The notes beneath the pieces were generated by a model. The model had not been told where the DNA came from and ran no database searches. It was given only the letters and a program-made list of their open reading frames with translations. The translations under genes were made by a program, and so were the position numbers. 64,000 nucleotides of DNA, from contig MU001503.1 of NCBI GenBank assembly GCA_010093485.1, positions 1,199,132 through 1,263,131 on the forward strand, written 5' to 3'. Below are positions 22,880 through 33,974 of the stretch, piece by piece (position 1 is the first letter of the stretch; every line of letters begins with the position of its first letter). Source of the DNA: Karstenula rhodostoma CBS 690.94. Its lineage: Eukaryota > Ascomycota > Dothideomycetes > Pleosporales > Didymosphaeriaceae.

Positions 22880-24914
22880 GCTTTTTTCAACAAAATTGGA
22901 GTCATGGGAACGAGTGGAATCTGGAGGGGTGGAAAAAAAATTGTTTATCAGTGTGGGTATGAGCCATGAAACCTTACGATGTCAGTAACGTTTGGCGCTC
23001 ACAGCGAGCGCGGAAAACTCGGACGCTTTGGAGCAACGTTTGTAGTAAGCGTGTCCGAGTTACCTTGTGTCTACTGTGGTAATGCCAACTCTTCTGACAT
23101 TTGTTTTTGTGATGTTGTTCAGGTAAGGAAGGAAGCGACGAGACGCTCTGCAGGTTGTACCTGCCCAATTCACCACACTACGCGCTGCACTTCCATCTCC
23201 CACTCCAGTCCCGCTCCACTTACCCAACCACGAAGCTTTGCCAAGGTCACAATCAATCGATAATCGTCGCAGTACACATCGACAGCACCATCGCCCGACA
23301 CCAGCGTTGTCTGCAGTGCAGCTCGTAACTCGCGTCTTGGCCGATTTAAAACCAAAATAGACTTTTCGCAAAAACTACCTTTACGCGCCAAGCAGTCTTC
23401 ACCCAGCGTCAGCAACAACTAAGCTCATAAAAGGGTAAGCTTGCGATATGTATATTGTACGGTATATACGCGGTGCTAGCACGGAAGAGGGGTGACTTGC
23501 GATATGGCTATCGTACGGTATATACGCGGTGCTGGTACGAAAGAGGGGGTAAGCTTTGCGATATGGCTATTGTACGGTATATACGCGGTGCTAGCACGAA
23601 AGAGAAGACCCAGATGTATGCGGCGCGGGTAGTGACGTTGGTTGCTGTCCACGTATCTGCAAGGTTACTTTCGCAGATTTCGCGACCCAGAGCTCTTCTT
23701 CGTGCAGTAAGACGACCGTGGAGCGATCGGGGAAGAGCACTTCAGCTCTACATGCGCATCTTTTTCCCTGGCAAGAATCGCGTATGGATAAGGCTCGTGG
23801 TGACTCCATGGAACCGGTCGGCGGTCGCATGCTATCTCTGAAATGGTATAGCCGGCGGGATGATTTTCGTCCGCTAGTGGGGCGCGGAGCCTCCTCTCCT
23901 CTCCCCTCCGCTCCGCTTTCTTCGCATTCGGTTCGACATTAACAGAATGGGACTGAATTGAGCCGCGTAGGCTATCCTTCTGGCGCCATTCTCCATGTTG
24001 GATCACGCCGTCATCCCCAACCAGGTCTTACATCCAAACTGTTTCGAGGTTGAACGAAGGACGGCACAATTCTCTCCCGCTCGAGGAGAATGTCACTGTG
24101 TACCCACGCAACAACCAGTATGTGTCCGCGTCATTCGAGAGCAGACACGGGGCTTGGCTCATGGCTGCTTACACGATGATGTGTTCCTTCTCGGGTTAGA
24201 CTTGCGAGCGGAAAGCCTAAAACGTTGGAGGCTGAGTCTCTACGCATTGACGCAATGGCTCATTGCTCGCACGATACACGAACGGACGAATCGCATTGCA
24301 GCAAAACTCACGCCGCTTATCTGGCTTCTGTCCTGTCAGGCAATGTTTGAGTTACAGGCGTGGGCAGTGTTAGAGAATCCACTGCCCTTAGCGTCTAAGA
24401 CGTGAAAGGCCGTCGTTTATGCACCGACTCAAGCCTCATCCCAGACAAAATGTCGAATCAGATCGCTTCAAAATCGCGGGACTACGAATCGCGCTGGGGT
24501 TTGGCCCTAGTAAGCGAACCGTATGGCTGCAAGGTTTACCACGCTTATTCGAATGTTCTGTTGGTAGAACAATGTTCGGGTTTTAGTTGTGGGCGGTGCT
24601 GGGGCAGTGGACGCGAATCATTGAATCATGCAGCGTGGTCTATGACAAGTAGTCATATCCATCCGAGAAGATATAGATATAAGGCACCCACGTCGTCAAC
24701 GAAATAAACAGTAAGCTGCACACACCCACTTCATACCCCCAAATCTTCCTGCCCCCGTTCGGCCGCCACGTTTGCCCATAACCAACATCTTATACTCATC
24801 CTCCTTTCGTTACCCCTTGGGTCACCTGTATCTTTCCATCGCCCATTTCGGCTTGCGAAATCGACTTTGATCATTCCCTTACCACCCCACTTTTCTTTCC
24901 CAATTCCTTTCAAG
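22880..24914. other. Intergenic 2 kb with a minisatellite
   Basis: No gene recognised. Holds the three-copy minisatellite at 23434-23606 and the presumed promoter of the RTA1-like gene. Frames around 24.0-24.7 kb lack start context, introns and motifs. Confidence 0.45.
23434..23606. repeat. Three-copy minisatellite, unit 56-59 bp
   Basis: Units start with ttgcgatatg at 23441, 23497 and 23556. Each contains (t/c)gtacggtatatacgcggtgct followed by (a/g)(g/c)-variant ggtacgaaagag. Copies differ by a handful of substitutions and by the ggggtaagctt spacer. The core carries a gtac/gtatatac near-palindrome. Confidence 0.8.
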
Positions 24915-25903
24915 ATGACTGGTTCGAAAGACCAAGTCCCAGAATGGTGCGAGAGCGTCAGTTTAGAATGTCCCGTTGAGGGCACTGTTTACGGTTATTA
25001 CCCGTCGTTAGGTTGGAACGTCTTCTTCGCCGCCGCCTTTGGTCTCGCCTTCATTCTCCAAGTCGGTCTCGGTATTCGCTACAAGACATGGACGTATATG
25101 ATAGGAGTCGGTTTGGGTTGTCTTGGCGAGCTGATCGGGTACATCGGACGAATCCAGATGCACAACAATCCCTACGACAACAACGGCTTCACGATACAGA
25201 TTGTTTTGCTTATCTTCAGTCCTGCCTTCCTAGCGGCGGGCATCTACCTCACCCTTAAGCACATTGTCATCAACTTTGGCGAGCAGTGGAGTCGCCTAAA
25301 GCCGAACTGGTACACCTATATCTTCATCGCATGCGACATCACGTCCCTGGTCCTGCAGAGCGCGGGTGGAGCCCTCGCTGCCACCGCCGACGACAACGAC
25401 CAGAAGGCGCTGGACGCAGGCACAGACATCATGATTGGCGGCATCATCTTCCAAGTCGTCGGTACGTCTCCCTCACCCCTCCCTCCACGCTCTCCCCAAA
25501 CTAATGAAACCCAGTCCTCGCCATCTTCGCCGCCATCGTCCTCGAATACTCCTTCCGCACCTACCGCCGCCGCTCCCAACTCTCCCCCGAGGCCCTATCC
25601 CTCTGGTCCTCGACCAAATTCCGCCTCTTCGTCGGCGCCGTCGTCGTCGCATACTTCGGTATCCTCATCCGATGCATCTACCGCATCCCCGAGCTGATGG
25701 GCGGTTGGGCCAACGACATCATGCGCAACGAGCCTGAATTCATCGTGCTGGAGGGTGTCATGATTCTGGTCACTGTTGTTGCGCAGACGGCGTTTCATCC
25801 CGGGTGGTTCTTCCCCGCGCTCGGAGGCACGCTGTTTAATAAGAAGAAGGGGGGCGCGAAGAGTATGAGTGAGAGTGAGACGGAGATGGCTGCTATGGCG
25901 TAG
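24915..25903 (+). CDS. RTA1-like (lipid-translocating exporter family) membrane protein
   Basis: Seven-helix plasma-membrane protein of the Rta1/Rsb1 family, linked in yeasts to sphingoid-base and azole/7-aminocholesterol tolerance. Exons 24915-25461 and 25515-25903, intron 53 nt; 311 aa. Family marks: YYPSLGWNVFFAAAFGL (TM1), GCLGELIGYIGRI (TM2), IVLLIFSPAFLAAGIYLTL (TM3), FIACDITSLVLQSAGGALAA (TM4), and after the splice AIFAAIVLEYSFRTYRRR. Next come VVVAYFGILIRCIYRIPELMGGW and a final helix ending FHPGWFFP. Short charged C-tail. The 3' exon lies in another frame, so a single-frame call would run into an artefactual Ser/Pro tail. Confidence 0.93.
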
Positions 25904-26577
25904 ATGAGAAGCGTGCAAAGTTGAGCGCGTTTGGGGTTGGGGATTTTGGGATATCGGGTTTTTTATGGAGTTTGGGGATGGGATGGATAGATCTGGGATA
26001 GACTCAGCGTCGAGCGTCAGCGCGATCTTAACGATACCACATCACTACATATTTTATGGTAGTTTCTTTTCGCCGGTTTCTCTACATCGTAATTTCAAAT
26101 ACCAAGCGCTACGATTTCGACATTTGAGATCGAAGGCTGACTCGTAAACCTGTGGGAATGATGTTTTCGAGCGACAACATAGATGCATTTCAGGAAAACA
26201 CAGTACTGAGACGTTTAATTGTAAATCCACAAGCTATGACTATGTTTCTTCCCAAGTGAAGTAATACCGTGATACACCATCCTGAAAGCATCTCTCCCTC
26301 TCACAGGAAGGTGAACACCGGCGATACAGTATTAGGCTAAGATTATAAACTTATTTAGTAAGCTGAGTTACTCTAGGATAGACTATTCTATATCTAACTA
26401 GTAAAAGCCTTGACTTACAGCCAGTGTTCACCTTCCCGTAAGAGGCGCCCCACTCCGGAGGCTCGGCCAAGCCCCTCCGGACCCGCTAAAATTTCAAGCA
26501 GCCTCGCGAAAACCGGTGCGCGTCCCACCACCAACCCACACCCATAGTCGCCCCTCCCAGCGCCAGGGCTCACCACC
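25904..26577. other. Intergenic, RRP8 promoter with hairpin element
   Basis: AT-richer spacer containing the inverted-repeat element at 26297-26445 and the 5' flank of RRP8. No gene. Confidence 0.45.
26297..26445. mobile_element. MITE-like hairpin element, 149 bp
   Basis: Imperfect 26-bp inverted repeats: cctctcacaggaaggtgaac at 26297 onward pairs with the reverse complement of ccagtgttcaccttcccgta (26421 onward), with a perfect 13-bp core ggaaggtgaacac. The ~100-bp core between them is AT-rich (ttataaacttatttag, ctattctatatctaac). A non-autonomous DNA element or a cruciform-forming relic; no flanking duplication was evident. Confidence 0.45.
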
Positions 26578-28230
26578 ATGTTTACCGTCCCCGGCTGGAA
26601 CGTCTCCGCGAAGCTCGCGACGCAGATCGAGAAACCGAAGCCGGCAAAGGCTGAGAAGAAGGGCAAGAAGGCGAAGAAGCAAAAGCAGAAGCTCGAGGAG
26701 CAGGTTAATGAAGGGAATGTGGGGGAGATGTGGGATAAGGTTATTGAGGGGAGGGTGAAGGCGCCGGTGAAGACCCTTGGGAAAGAGAAGGAGGTGGACA
26801 AGGAGGTGGTGCAGAAGGAAGGTGTGCCGGCGGCGGGTGAGGGTGAGCAGGAAACCAGAGGGAAGAAGAGGAAGAGAGGAACGAGGGGTGAGGGGCGGGG
26901 GCCTAGCGGTGGGAAGAAGGTCGAAGCGGAGACGAAGGATGCGCAGGCTGGTGCTGAAGCGGAGGTTGTGGAAGACAAGCCGAAGCCAGCGAAAGACGGC
27001 GAAGCGAAGCGCGACAAGAAGAAGGCTAAAAAGGAGCACAAGGCCGACCAGCCCACCGCAGACGCAACTATGCCGCCCGCAGCTATACTGGAATCTCTCC
27101 TTCCGCCCGAGCCCAAAGGCCTGACGCCGCTCCAGAAGTCCATGCGCCAGAAACTCGCTGGCGCCCGCTTCCGTCATCTCAACGAGACGTTGTATACGAA
27201 GCCCTCTGCAGACTCCCTTTCGCTCTTCAAAGAAGACCCCTCCATGTTCGAGGATTACCACCGCGGTTTCGCGATGCAGACCGAAGGCTGGCCCGAGAAC
27301 CCGGTAGACGGCTACGTGGACGCCATACTAACGCGCGGAAAATTGCGAGATCAAAGCGCTTCCAAGGACAAGCGGAAAGAACCAAAGCCCAGGTACAGAG
27401 ACCCTACTAAGCCGGAAGTCGAGGAACCGGTCGCAACTGGAGCCCTCAAGCCCCTCCCCAGAAATTTGAAAGGCCATTGTACGGTAGCGGATCTCGGCTG
27501 CGGCACGGCCTCGCTCTCCTACCGCCTGCAACCCCACATCAAGTCCCTCAACATGCACATAGACTCGTACGATCTCTCCAAACCGTCCGGTCCTTCCGCT
27601 TCACTCGTCAGGGTAGCAGACATCTCCGCACTACCCTGTGCCGAAGCCTCGGCCGACGTCGCTGTCTTCTGCCTCGCGCTCATGGGCACCAACTGGCTCG
27701 ATTTCATCGACGAAGCATACCGCATCCTCCGATGGCGCGGCGAGCTCTGGGTTGCGGAGATCAAGTCACGCTTCGGACGCGTCGAAAAGGCGAAAGGCGG
27801 CAAGGGCAAGCCACCGATCAACTCGATCGGCAGCCTGAAAAAGGGCGGCCCTAAACCCCCCAAGAACCAAGACGACGGCGGCGATCTAAACTCCGACGAC
27901 GAAGCCGAACTTGCAACACGCATTGACGGCGCGGCCGCAAAGGAGGGCACCGACGTCTCTGCGTTCGTCGCGGTGCTGCGTGCACACGGCTTCGTGCTCG
28001 ACGCGCCGCAGGAGAAGCCGTCTGCTGCGATTGATCTGGACAACAAGATGTTCGTTAAGATGCAGTTTGTCAAGGCAGCGCAGCCGACGAAGGGGAAGAA
28101 CGTCAAGGCGTCTGTGAATGGGCTGAAGATGGGGATGAAGGGGAAAAAATTCACGGCCGTGGAGGACGATGACCCCGATGATGGGGATAACGCGAAGGTG
28201 CTGAAGCCGTGTTTGTATAAGATTAGGTAG
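26578..28230 (+). CDS. RRP8: RRP8: 25S rRNA m1A methyltransferase
   Basis: Nucleolar Rossmann-fold methyltransferase that modifies an adenine N1 in helix 25.1 of large-subunit rRNA. Single exon, 550 aa. Residues 1-190 are a Lys/Glu/Ala-rich basic extension, as in other RRP8 proteins. The catalytic domain starts about residue 195 (RQKLAGARFRHLNETLYT), followed by FEDYHRGFAMQTEGWPENPVD, the SAM loop VADLGCGTASLSYRL, VAVFCLALMGTNWLDFIDEA and ILRWRGELWVAEIKSRF. The insert GKGKPPINSIGSLKKGG and acidic DDGGDLNSDDE precede the C-terminal FVLDAPQEKPSAAIDLDNKMFVKM region. All family motifs are present. Confidence 0.95.
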   Translation: MFTVPGWNVSAKLATQIEKPKPAKAEKKGKKAKKQKQKLEEQVNEGNVGEMWDKVIEGRVKAPVKTLGKEKEVDKEVVQKEGVPAAGEGEQETRGKKRKRGTRGEGRGPSGGKKVEAETKDAQAGAEAEVVEDKPKPAKDGEAKRDKKKAKKEHKADQPTADATMPPAAILESLLPPEPKGLTPLQKSMRQKLAGARFRHLNETLYTKPSADSLSLFKEDPSMFEDYHRGFAMQTEGWPENPVDGYVDAILTRGKLRDQSASKDKRKEPKPRYRDPTKPEVEEPVATGALKPLPRNLKGHCTVADLGCGTASLSYRLQPHIKSLNMHIDSYDLSKPSGPSASLVRVADISALPCAEASADVAVFCLALMGTNWLDFIDEAYRILRWRGELWVAEIKSRFGRVEKAKGGKGKPPINSIGSLKKGGPKPPKNQDDGGDLNSDDEAELATRIDGAAAKEGTDVSAFVAVLRAHGFVLDAPQEKPSAAIDLDNKMFVKMQFVKAAQPTKGKNVKASVNGLKMGMKGKKFTAVEDDDPDDGDNAKVLKPCLYKIR

Positions 28231-29208
28231 AGGGTGGATGTTCTGCGAAACCAATGGTTTTCTGTTTGATACATGTGTATTGCGTCTGATCCATGTCCTA
28301 GCTCACACTAAGACACCCTCCACCCATAGACTTTATGCAAGGCCTCTCCCGCACACTGTTAAACCCAGTGCTAGCGACCGTTTTACAGATTGGGTCAACG
28401 TTTCCTTGCCCCCTCCTTGCGAAATACAGAAATGCAAGCATCTTAAAGCCCGAGGTAGGGTAAGCTACGCTTGTTCCTCACTCTCGTGCATGAAAAAGTC
28501 CTCTCACACCGCGTTGCCATGTCCACATCCAAGGGAACAGAACATCATCGATGCCAACAGCGTTGCTTTGAAGAGGCGCGACGGAAGTCCAAGCACTAGT
28601 AGTAGTAGTATGCATACGATGTAGGCGGCATACTCTCCATGATGATGATTTTCTGATTGTTGACACGAACTACAAAGTGATGTCCCGTAAAGTGATAGAC
28701 AAAAATATGAACCGCCGCCCAATGCTCTCCATAGCACCGGGCGAAGACGTAGAATCCTACGTCTTAGTTGTTGAGTTCTACTCCAAGTATAATCTCGCAA
28801 CCCTAGGTGAGAGGCAGAACGCTTGCCAGGGTGTCTTTGAATGGCGAGTGAGGCATTGTAGACGGTGCGCTAGTTTTCTTCTGTTTTGGGTTGCTTGTCT
28901 CTGGTGATGTTCGGCTGGCGCGCACACAAACACTATCCTCGATATCCGCAATCCGTCGTTCCCGAGATGGTTGTGGCTGGATTGTCGGGGCAGTGTGTTA
29001 GCATGGTCCACGCTGCGAGGACGAGCCAGATGATTCACACGGAGGACCTGTGCTATATTATGTTAGCATGGTAATGACATGAGCCCTCACGTGTCGCCCG
29101 TCTATTTAAAGCAAACCAACAGGTACAAGGTGGATGTTTCTTTGGCGGAGACATACACACGACATCCACCCACCCTGTCTTTACAAAGACTGATTTTATA
29201 GCCGCGCC
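28231..29208. other. Gene-poor region
   Basis: No gene recognised. Contains the diverged repeat copy at 28650 and an agtagtagtagta tract near 28605. Starts an accessory stretch of degraded sequence. Confidence 0.4.
28650..28720 (+). repeat. Diverged dispersed repeat, copy A
   Basis: About 70 bp starting tctgattgttgacacgaa that match 32826-32896. Most differences are transitions (a/g, c/t). No coding meaning could be assigned. Confidence 0.6.
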
Positions 29209-29484
29209 TCAGGCGCCGCTCCCCTTCTCCCGTACTATCTTCCCCAGCTTGTCCAGCCCCCCAAGCCCCCGAAACCTCCCATCCGTCCACCCATCCGGCA
29301 AAACCCCATCAAGCACACTCGTCTTACTGATCGTCCCGGCCATCCCACCCCTCCAGATCTGCGCCGGCGGATCATTAACATTCCTCAGCAGATCTCCCAC
29401 TACGTTCCCCGCCCACACATCCCTGTCCTCCGCATACGCCTCCGTCGCCTCCCCCCTGACAATCCTCAGCACGTCTTCCTCGAT
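29209..29484 (-). pseudogene. 3' remnant of a short-chain dehydrogenase (AYR1-like)
   Basis: About 91 codons ending in a stop resemble the C-terminus of fungal 1-acyl-dihydroxyacetone-phosphate reductases: a WAGNVVGDLLR helix, PPAQIWRGGMAGT, then LPDGW and a GLGGLDKLGKIV tail. Immediately upstream the frame is closed by TAA, and I find no Rossmann TGxxxGIG motif or YxxxK catalytic pair within the next kilobase. This looks like a 5'-truncated dead gene. The family assignment rests on the tail only. Confidence 0.45.
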
Positions 29485-30555
29485 TTAAAGTTGAATGTTT
29501 AGTTCCATGACTGTTTGATTAGCACCATACGATCATAGCTTCTGTCTAATCTCACCAGGCGCTGGCACGGCAGCATACCATCATCTGATAGCCAGTACGA
29601 CAGCCTCATAAATGTTCTTTGGGAGATTCATTTCAAATTACAAGAAGACCATAATTTTGACGATACCTCTTTGCATGCCAAGCTACAAGGCGCGAGCTTG
29701 AAGACGTTCAGCTCAAACTGCTGCAACAATGCTGGAAAAAGGAAACGTTGAAAAACATGCTTTTCGGCACAACATCGTCAACATACGGATATGATCCCTT
29801 CGCTTGGCGCGGTACATGATTTGGCGCAATACACCCAGCAGCGGAGCTGCTACTTCAAGCCCCCCAAGAAGCACCTTTGACGACATAAGGCTTCTTGGAC
29901 GCTATTCAAGTGACATTCAGAGTTCTGTATGGGATATCTGTAAGGGGCCGATACACTGTACGTTTCATTCAACGCGCAGGCTGTCTAGATGTAGGATCAG
30001 TGTAGAGCCCAGAAACGGGTCCTTGATCATGTCTCCTGAGAACCCTTCCACGCCACCCAATCCTTGCTGATTGGATGGCCAGCTCGACCGCCTGGTATCA
30101 ACAGCCAGGCTGATGTCATTCGCTGTCGTTGCTGATCCCTATCCGTTCTGCCAGTTCGGCACTGGCTACGCCTGGTCAAGACTCTGTTGTGGGAATACGC
30201 GTTTTGGTGCGGCCGATCGTTCACGCGAGGATGGACGCTGCAAGAGCTCTCGCTGAAGTAGGAATACACTACATTACCAGCATTTCTGTCGGCGCGGTAC
30301 GAGTTCAACAGCTCGCCATGTTTAGTATCAACGAGCGAACGAAATGAGTTCGGGTCCGTAAGTAAGTAGGTCCGCCTACTATCTGTATTAGGTTGAGATC
30401 TTTCCTACACATCAGATATGCACCTGGTAATCATCCATGATAGCCTTAACCGGAACACATTGACCACAAATAAGAGACATAGAAAACTGGAGACAGGCAG
30501 CAAGCCGTTCCAGGCATAGTATCTCTTCGCAACTACTTCATTAAAACCTGGTCCA
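29485..30555. other. Gene-free region upstream of the SDR remnant
   Basis: Expected location of the missing SDR N-terminus, but no trace is recognised. Short frames (for example about 29.8-30.07 kb, plus strand) have no motif or splice evidence. Confidence 0.4.
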
Positions 30556-32056
30556 CTACCGCAAACCAAGAGCAAGCCGAATAGTAACCTGGCGCACAAT
30601 GGCCCGGCATTGTTTGCAATTTTTCCACTCGTCTCCAAGCAAATGTTTAGTGCGGACGGGGCATATCTCACCTTCAGCCTCAACGGGTTGACCTGACTTT
30701 GCTCTAGAATCCGAATGGCTGTTACCAATGATCGTACCATCTGCCTCCTGTACTACGGTTGTGTTGTCAAACACAGGCACCGATTCCGGCTCCGCGCTTT
30801 GACTTTTGGACGACTCCTCAACCTCTGAAATCCCTTTCTTGCCTTTCTTCGTCTTCTTCTTCACAGCCGGTGAGAACACGCCCCATTCATCCTCTGGTGG
30901 TGATACAAGCTCGGGAGCTGGGGTGGGCAGCTCTTCAACCACTGACTCCTCGACCACTGGTTCCTCAACCACTGGCTCCTCAACCACTGCCCCTTTCTTG
31001 CCTTTCTTGCCTTTCTTCTTCGCCTTCTTCTTAACAGCCGACCCGAACGAGAACGAGTCCCATCCGTCCTCCGCTGGCGTGCCAAAGTTCGAGTCAACAT
31101 AAGCTTCGGCAGTGACACGCTCTTCGATAGGAGCGTCTTCGATGCATGGAACACACTCTGCAATAGGTGCTTCGTCGATAGCATAGCACTCTTCTGGCTG
31201 AACGTCTTCGATAGGAGCGTCTTCGATGCATGGAACACACTCTGCAACAGGTGCTTCTTCGATAGCATGGCACTCTCCCGGCTGAAATTCTTCGATGGGA
31301 GTGTCTTGGGCGTTGGAGATACCCTCTTCGGGCAACCCCGGGATGGGCCCCTCTCCTGTGTCGAGCATGTGCGAGACCTTGTTGTTGTAGAGCTCTATGA
31401 TACATTTTGCCATGGCTTGGGCTAGAGCGACATCGTTGATGTGTTCGAAGAAGTTATCCCTTGCAAATACTGTGTGATCTTCATCGAACGCAGTTTTGGC
31501 TTTGCCCTCTAAGTAGCCATTGAACCAGGTGTTATCGCACACGAGTTTCGAGAAATTTTCCTTGATAGCGTCAACGACGTCGAAAATGTTCATCTCCGCG
31601 CCAACGCGTTCGATTTCTTGTTTTGCCAGTTGCTGTAGGCCGGACAAGCCATATCTTTTGGCCGCTGTGTATGTTGAAAGGGCTCTCTTGAATTCGATAT
31701 TTGCTTCTGTGACCAGACACATTTTGATGCCGAGCGTTTGGTAAAGACCAGTGTACAGGTAGTGGACTAGTACATGACCGGTACTTTCGTCCACATCAGG
31801 TAAATGTATATCCCCTTCCCCAGGGCGGCAAGAGTTGGTTAAATCTAGGTTTTGCAGGTGTTCCTGCAGAACGTAGTACGTTTTATTTTCCGAGCCGACA
31901 TTGAATGCGACAGGACAACTTGTGTAAGGACTGTGAAACACAATCAGTTAGATATAAAAGAGCCGAGGATAACAGAGAGGGAAGATCTGACGAGGTTGTC
32001 GGCTGGAGAGCGGTGGCAGCCCGCTGTTGCTTTTTCGTAAGTTTCTTTTTAGCCAT
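30556..32056 (-). CDS. BTB/POZ-domain protein with internal duplications
   Basis: Exons 32056-31992 and 31930-30556, intron 31931-31991 with branch CTAAC; 479 aa. Exon 1 gives a basic leader (MAKKKLTKKQQR). Residues about 30-130 form a BTB/Kelch-like N-domain: FNVGSENKTYYVLQEHL, IHLPDVDESTGHVLVHYLYTG, then ALSTYTAAKRYGLSGLQQLAK. The C-terminal half is low-complexity and repetitive. One unit (ECxAIxEAPxAECVPCIEDAPIE) occurs twice in tandem, a VVEEP motif is repeated four times, and a module of W-D-SFS/WGVFS plus (A)VKKKxKK(G)KKG occurs twice. The tail has a possible Cys pair (CKQC). Likely a substrate-adaptor-like or scaffold protein; partner unknown. Confidence 0.7.
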
Positions 32057-32824
32057 AGAAAAAGTCGGCTTACGGAACGAAGCTTATGGAAGTGATCTGG
32101 TTGAAGCAGTTTACATATGGATGGGGGAACACTTCAAGTCTATATGTTAAGTGAACTGCGCCACATGCCTAGGCAGTAGCACACCCGACGTCCGAGCGCC
32201 AATCCAGTTCTTCAATTGCTGGAGTACCGCGCCGATGGAAACCACTTAGCACCCACCACGTTAACATTGACTTGGCGCTAAGCCCCCGCCCATCATTAAT
32301 TGCTGTATTGCCATGCAAGAATATCTTTCGGGACACTTCACACACACAACCCCAGCATGACATCGGCCATTCATTGTCGTACGACTCGAACCACATGAGA
32401 ACTCGTTGGTAGGCTTTCCCCATCAATGATGAAAAGGTCTGCGACGCAGCTTCAGAAATCGCCTGGTCTTCGCAGATCGAGGTAGTGTGGAGCGATTCCG
32501 ACGCGCGCGCTCTATGGCTGGGCTATTTCTGATTGGCCTACCTGCTTATCGGTTGCACGCCTGCTCCGATGCGCATAAGCTACCGATACAGCGTGGGACA
32601 AATGGGGCCTGGACCCCCAATGTGCATGCAAGGACGACGAAAACCTATGCAGCTGTATATCACAGCTGAACGTTTCGAAGATTCCACTTCCGCACGACTA
32701 TCCAACCTATGATAGTAACGTCTGTCCCCTCTCGATGGCACTCGACCACCAGTGTGTGGAATGTTTGTATCGGCATGGGCGCTACTGCTATCGTTGCCTA
32801 CTGTGGCCCCCATGTGCCATGATT
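32057..32824. other. Gene-poor region
   Basis: Promoter side of the BTB gene, then non-coding sequence. Nothing recognised before the repeat copy at 32825. Confidence 0.4.
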
Positions 32825-32897
32825 CTCTGATTGTTGACACGAATCACGAAGTGGTGTCCCATAAAGTAATAGACCAGGATATGGACTGTCGCTATGT
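32825..32897 (+). repeat. Diverged dispersed repeat, copy B
   Basis: Second copy of the repeat at 28650-28720 in the same orientation. Similarity fades on both sides. Confidence 0.6.
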
Positions 32898-33860
32898 CGT
32901 CCTTAGCCACACTACAAGCGAAGAAACTCGCAGCTGCGAGGGTAGCATTTACTTTTGCTAGCGATTTGGTGAAAGCCTGGGCTGTGTTAAGTTTACTAAC
33001 TTGGGTAACCAGTTGTTGACTCTTCGCGCGCTTTTGCAAACCGCGACAAAACGCAGGACAAGAACTTGGTGGAGTGTCAAAACACAAATTATTTATATAT
33101 AGCTACTTGATTAATTATACTTATGCTCTTCCCTCTTTCTAAGTATCTCATAGTTTTTAAGAGGTGCCTTCCGACTGTCTCTATAGCCCTAGGATCTTGC
33201 TAAGGACTATTAAGTGCCACCACGTAATCCGATTTGGTGTCATATTGGGAGGAGATACAAAAATTAATAAGAGAAGAAGAGCGTAGCGATAGAAAGAGCA
33301 TCCATAGCACCGAATGAGCCAGCAGACAGCCTTGAGTCTTGTGACCGTGAATAACGTCCTCACGTCGATATTCACCACTGGATCAGGCCATGCACATCTC
33401 AATCCGGACAAAGATCTCTGGTGGCTTTTCTCGGGCTGCGTATCACATGCAGCAAAGCCATGCAAGTCGCTTGGTAATCGAGGAGTTGGCTGTAGAGTAT
33501 AACTCAACATTTGTACCACCAATGGAAAGTGGCGTGCGGCCAGCCATGTTTCTTCTTGATAGGCCTAGGAACGGCTGGACTTTTAAACCCTGTCTTCAAA
33601 TGCATGTGAGCCAGAAATAATAGTGTTGCCTGGTGGAAAAGACCTGAAGGCTGAGGACTTAACCATTTCCGGTGTCTTCTGTGATGCAGCCAAGAGATTG
33701 ACATATCATGTTACCCAAGAGGCAGACATAGCCATAACTTGCCGCAAGCTTGTATAAAACTCTGGCACGTTGCGCTTACACACTCTCACTACCTTCGTTC
33801 TCTTCTGTCTGCCTTTCACTCGTCTTTTCGAAAACACGTGATCAATACGTCGATACCAAA
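32898..33860. other. AT-richer gene-free region
   Basis: Locally AT-rich at 33075-33310 (ttatttatatatagc, attaattatact). A TATA-like ttgtataaaac at about 33751 sits some 110 bp before the small Cys-rich ORF, with a CT-rich stretch between. Confidence 0.4.
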
Positions 33861-33974
33861 ATGGGCTGCAGCAGCGGTGCAGACTCTTCCACTTGTGACT
33901 GCTCGAAGTTCAAATGGGGCGGGCAAAATGGTACTTGCAACACTTGTGGATGTCCCAAAAGCTGGCATAAATGA
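33861..33974 (+). CDS. 37-residue Cys-rich microprotein
   Basis: Short ORF of 37 codons with six Cys and one late His: C3, C12, C14, C26, C29, C31, H36. The layout is C-x-C-SKFKW-GG-x4-CxxCGC-x4-H. It resembles a stand-alone treble-clef-like zinc knuckle (CxC...CxxCGH...H) in which the usual GH is GC, or a small metallothionein-like peptide. It has a TATA-like box and a CT-rich leader at the right spacing, and ATG in good context (ccaaaATGg). No signal peptide, so probably intracellular. It is too short to be certain; conservation would decide. Confidence 0.45.
   Translation: MGCSSGADSSTCDCSKFKWGGQNGTCNTCGCPKSWHK

Noticed and set aside
26415..27261. Long Phe/Ser/Pro and Leu-rich frames opposite RRP8
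   Set aside because: Complement of the Lys/Glu-rich N-terminus of RRP8.
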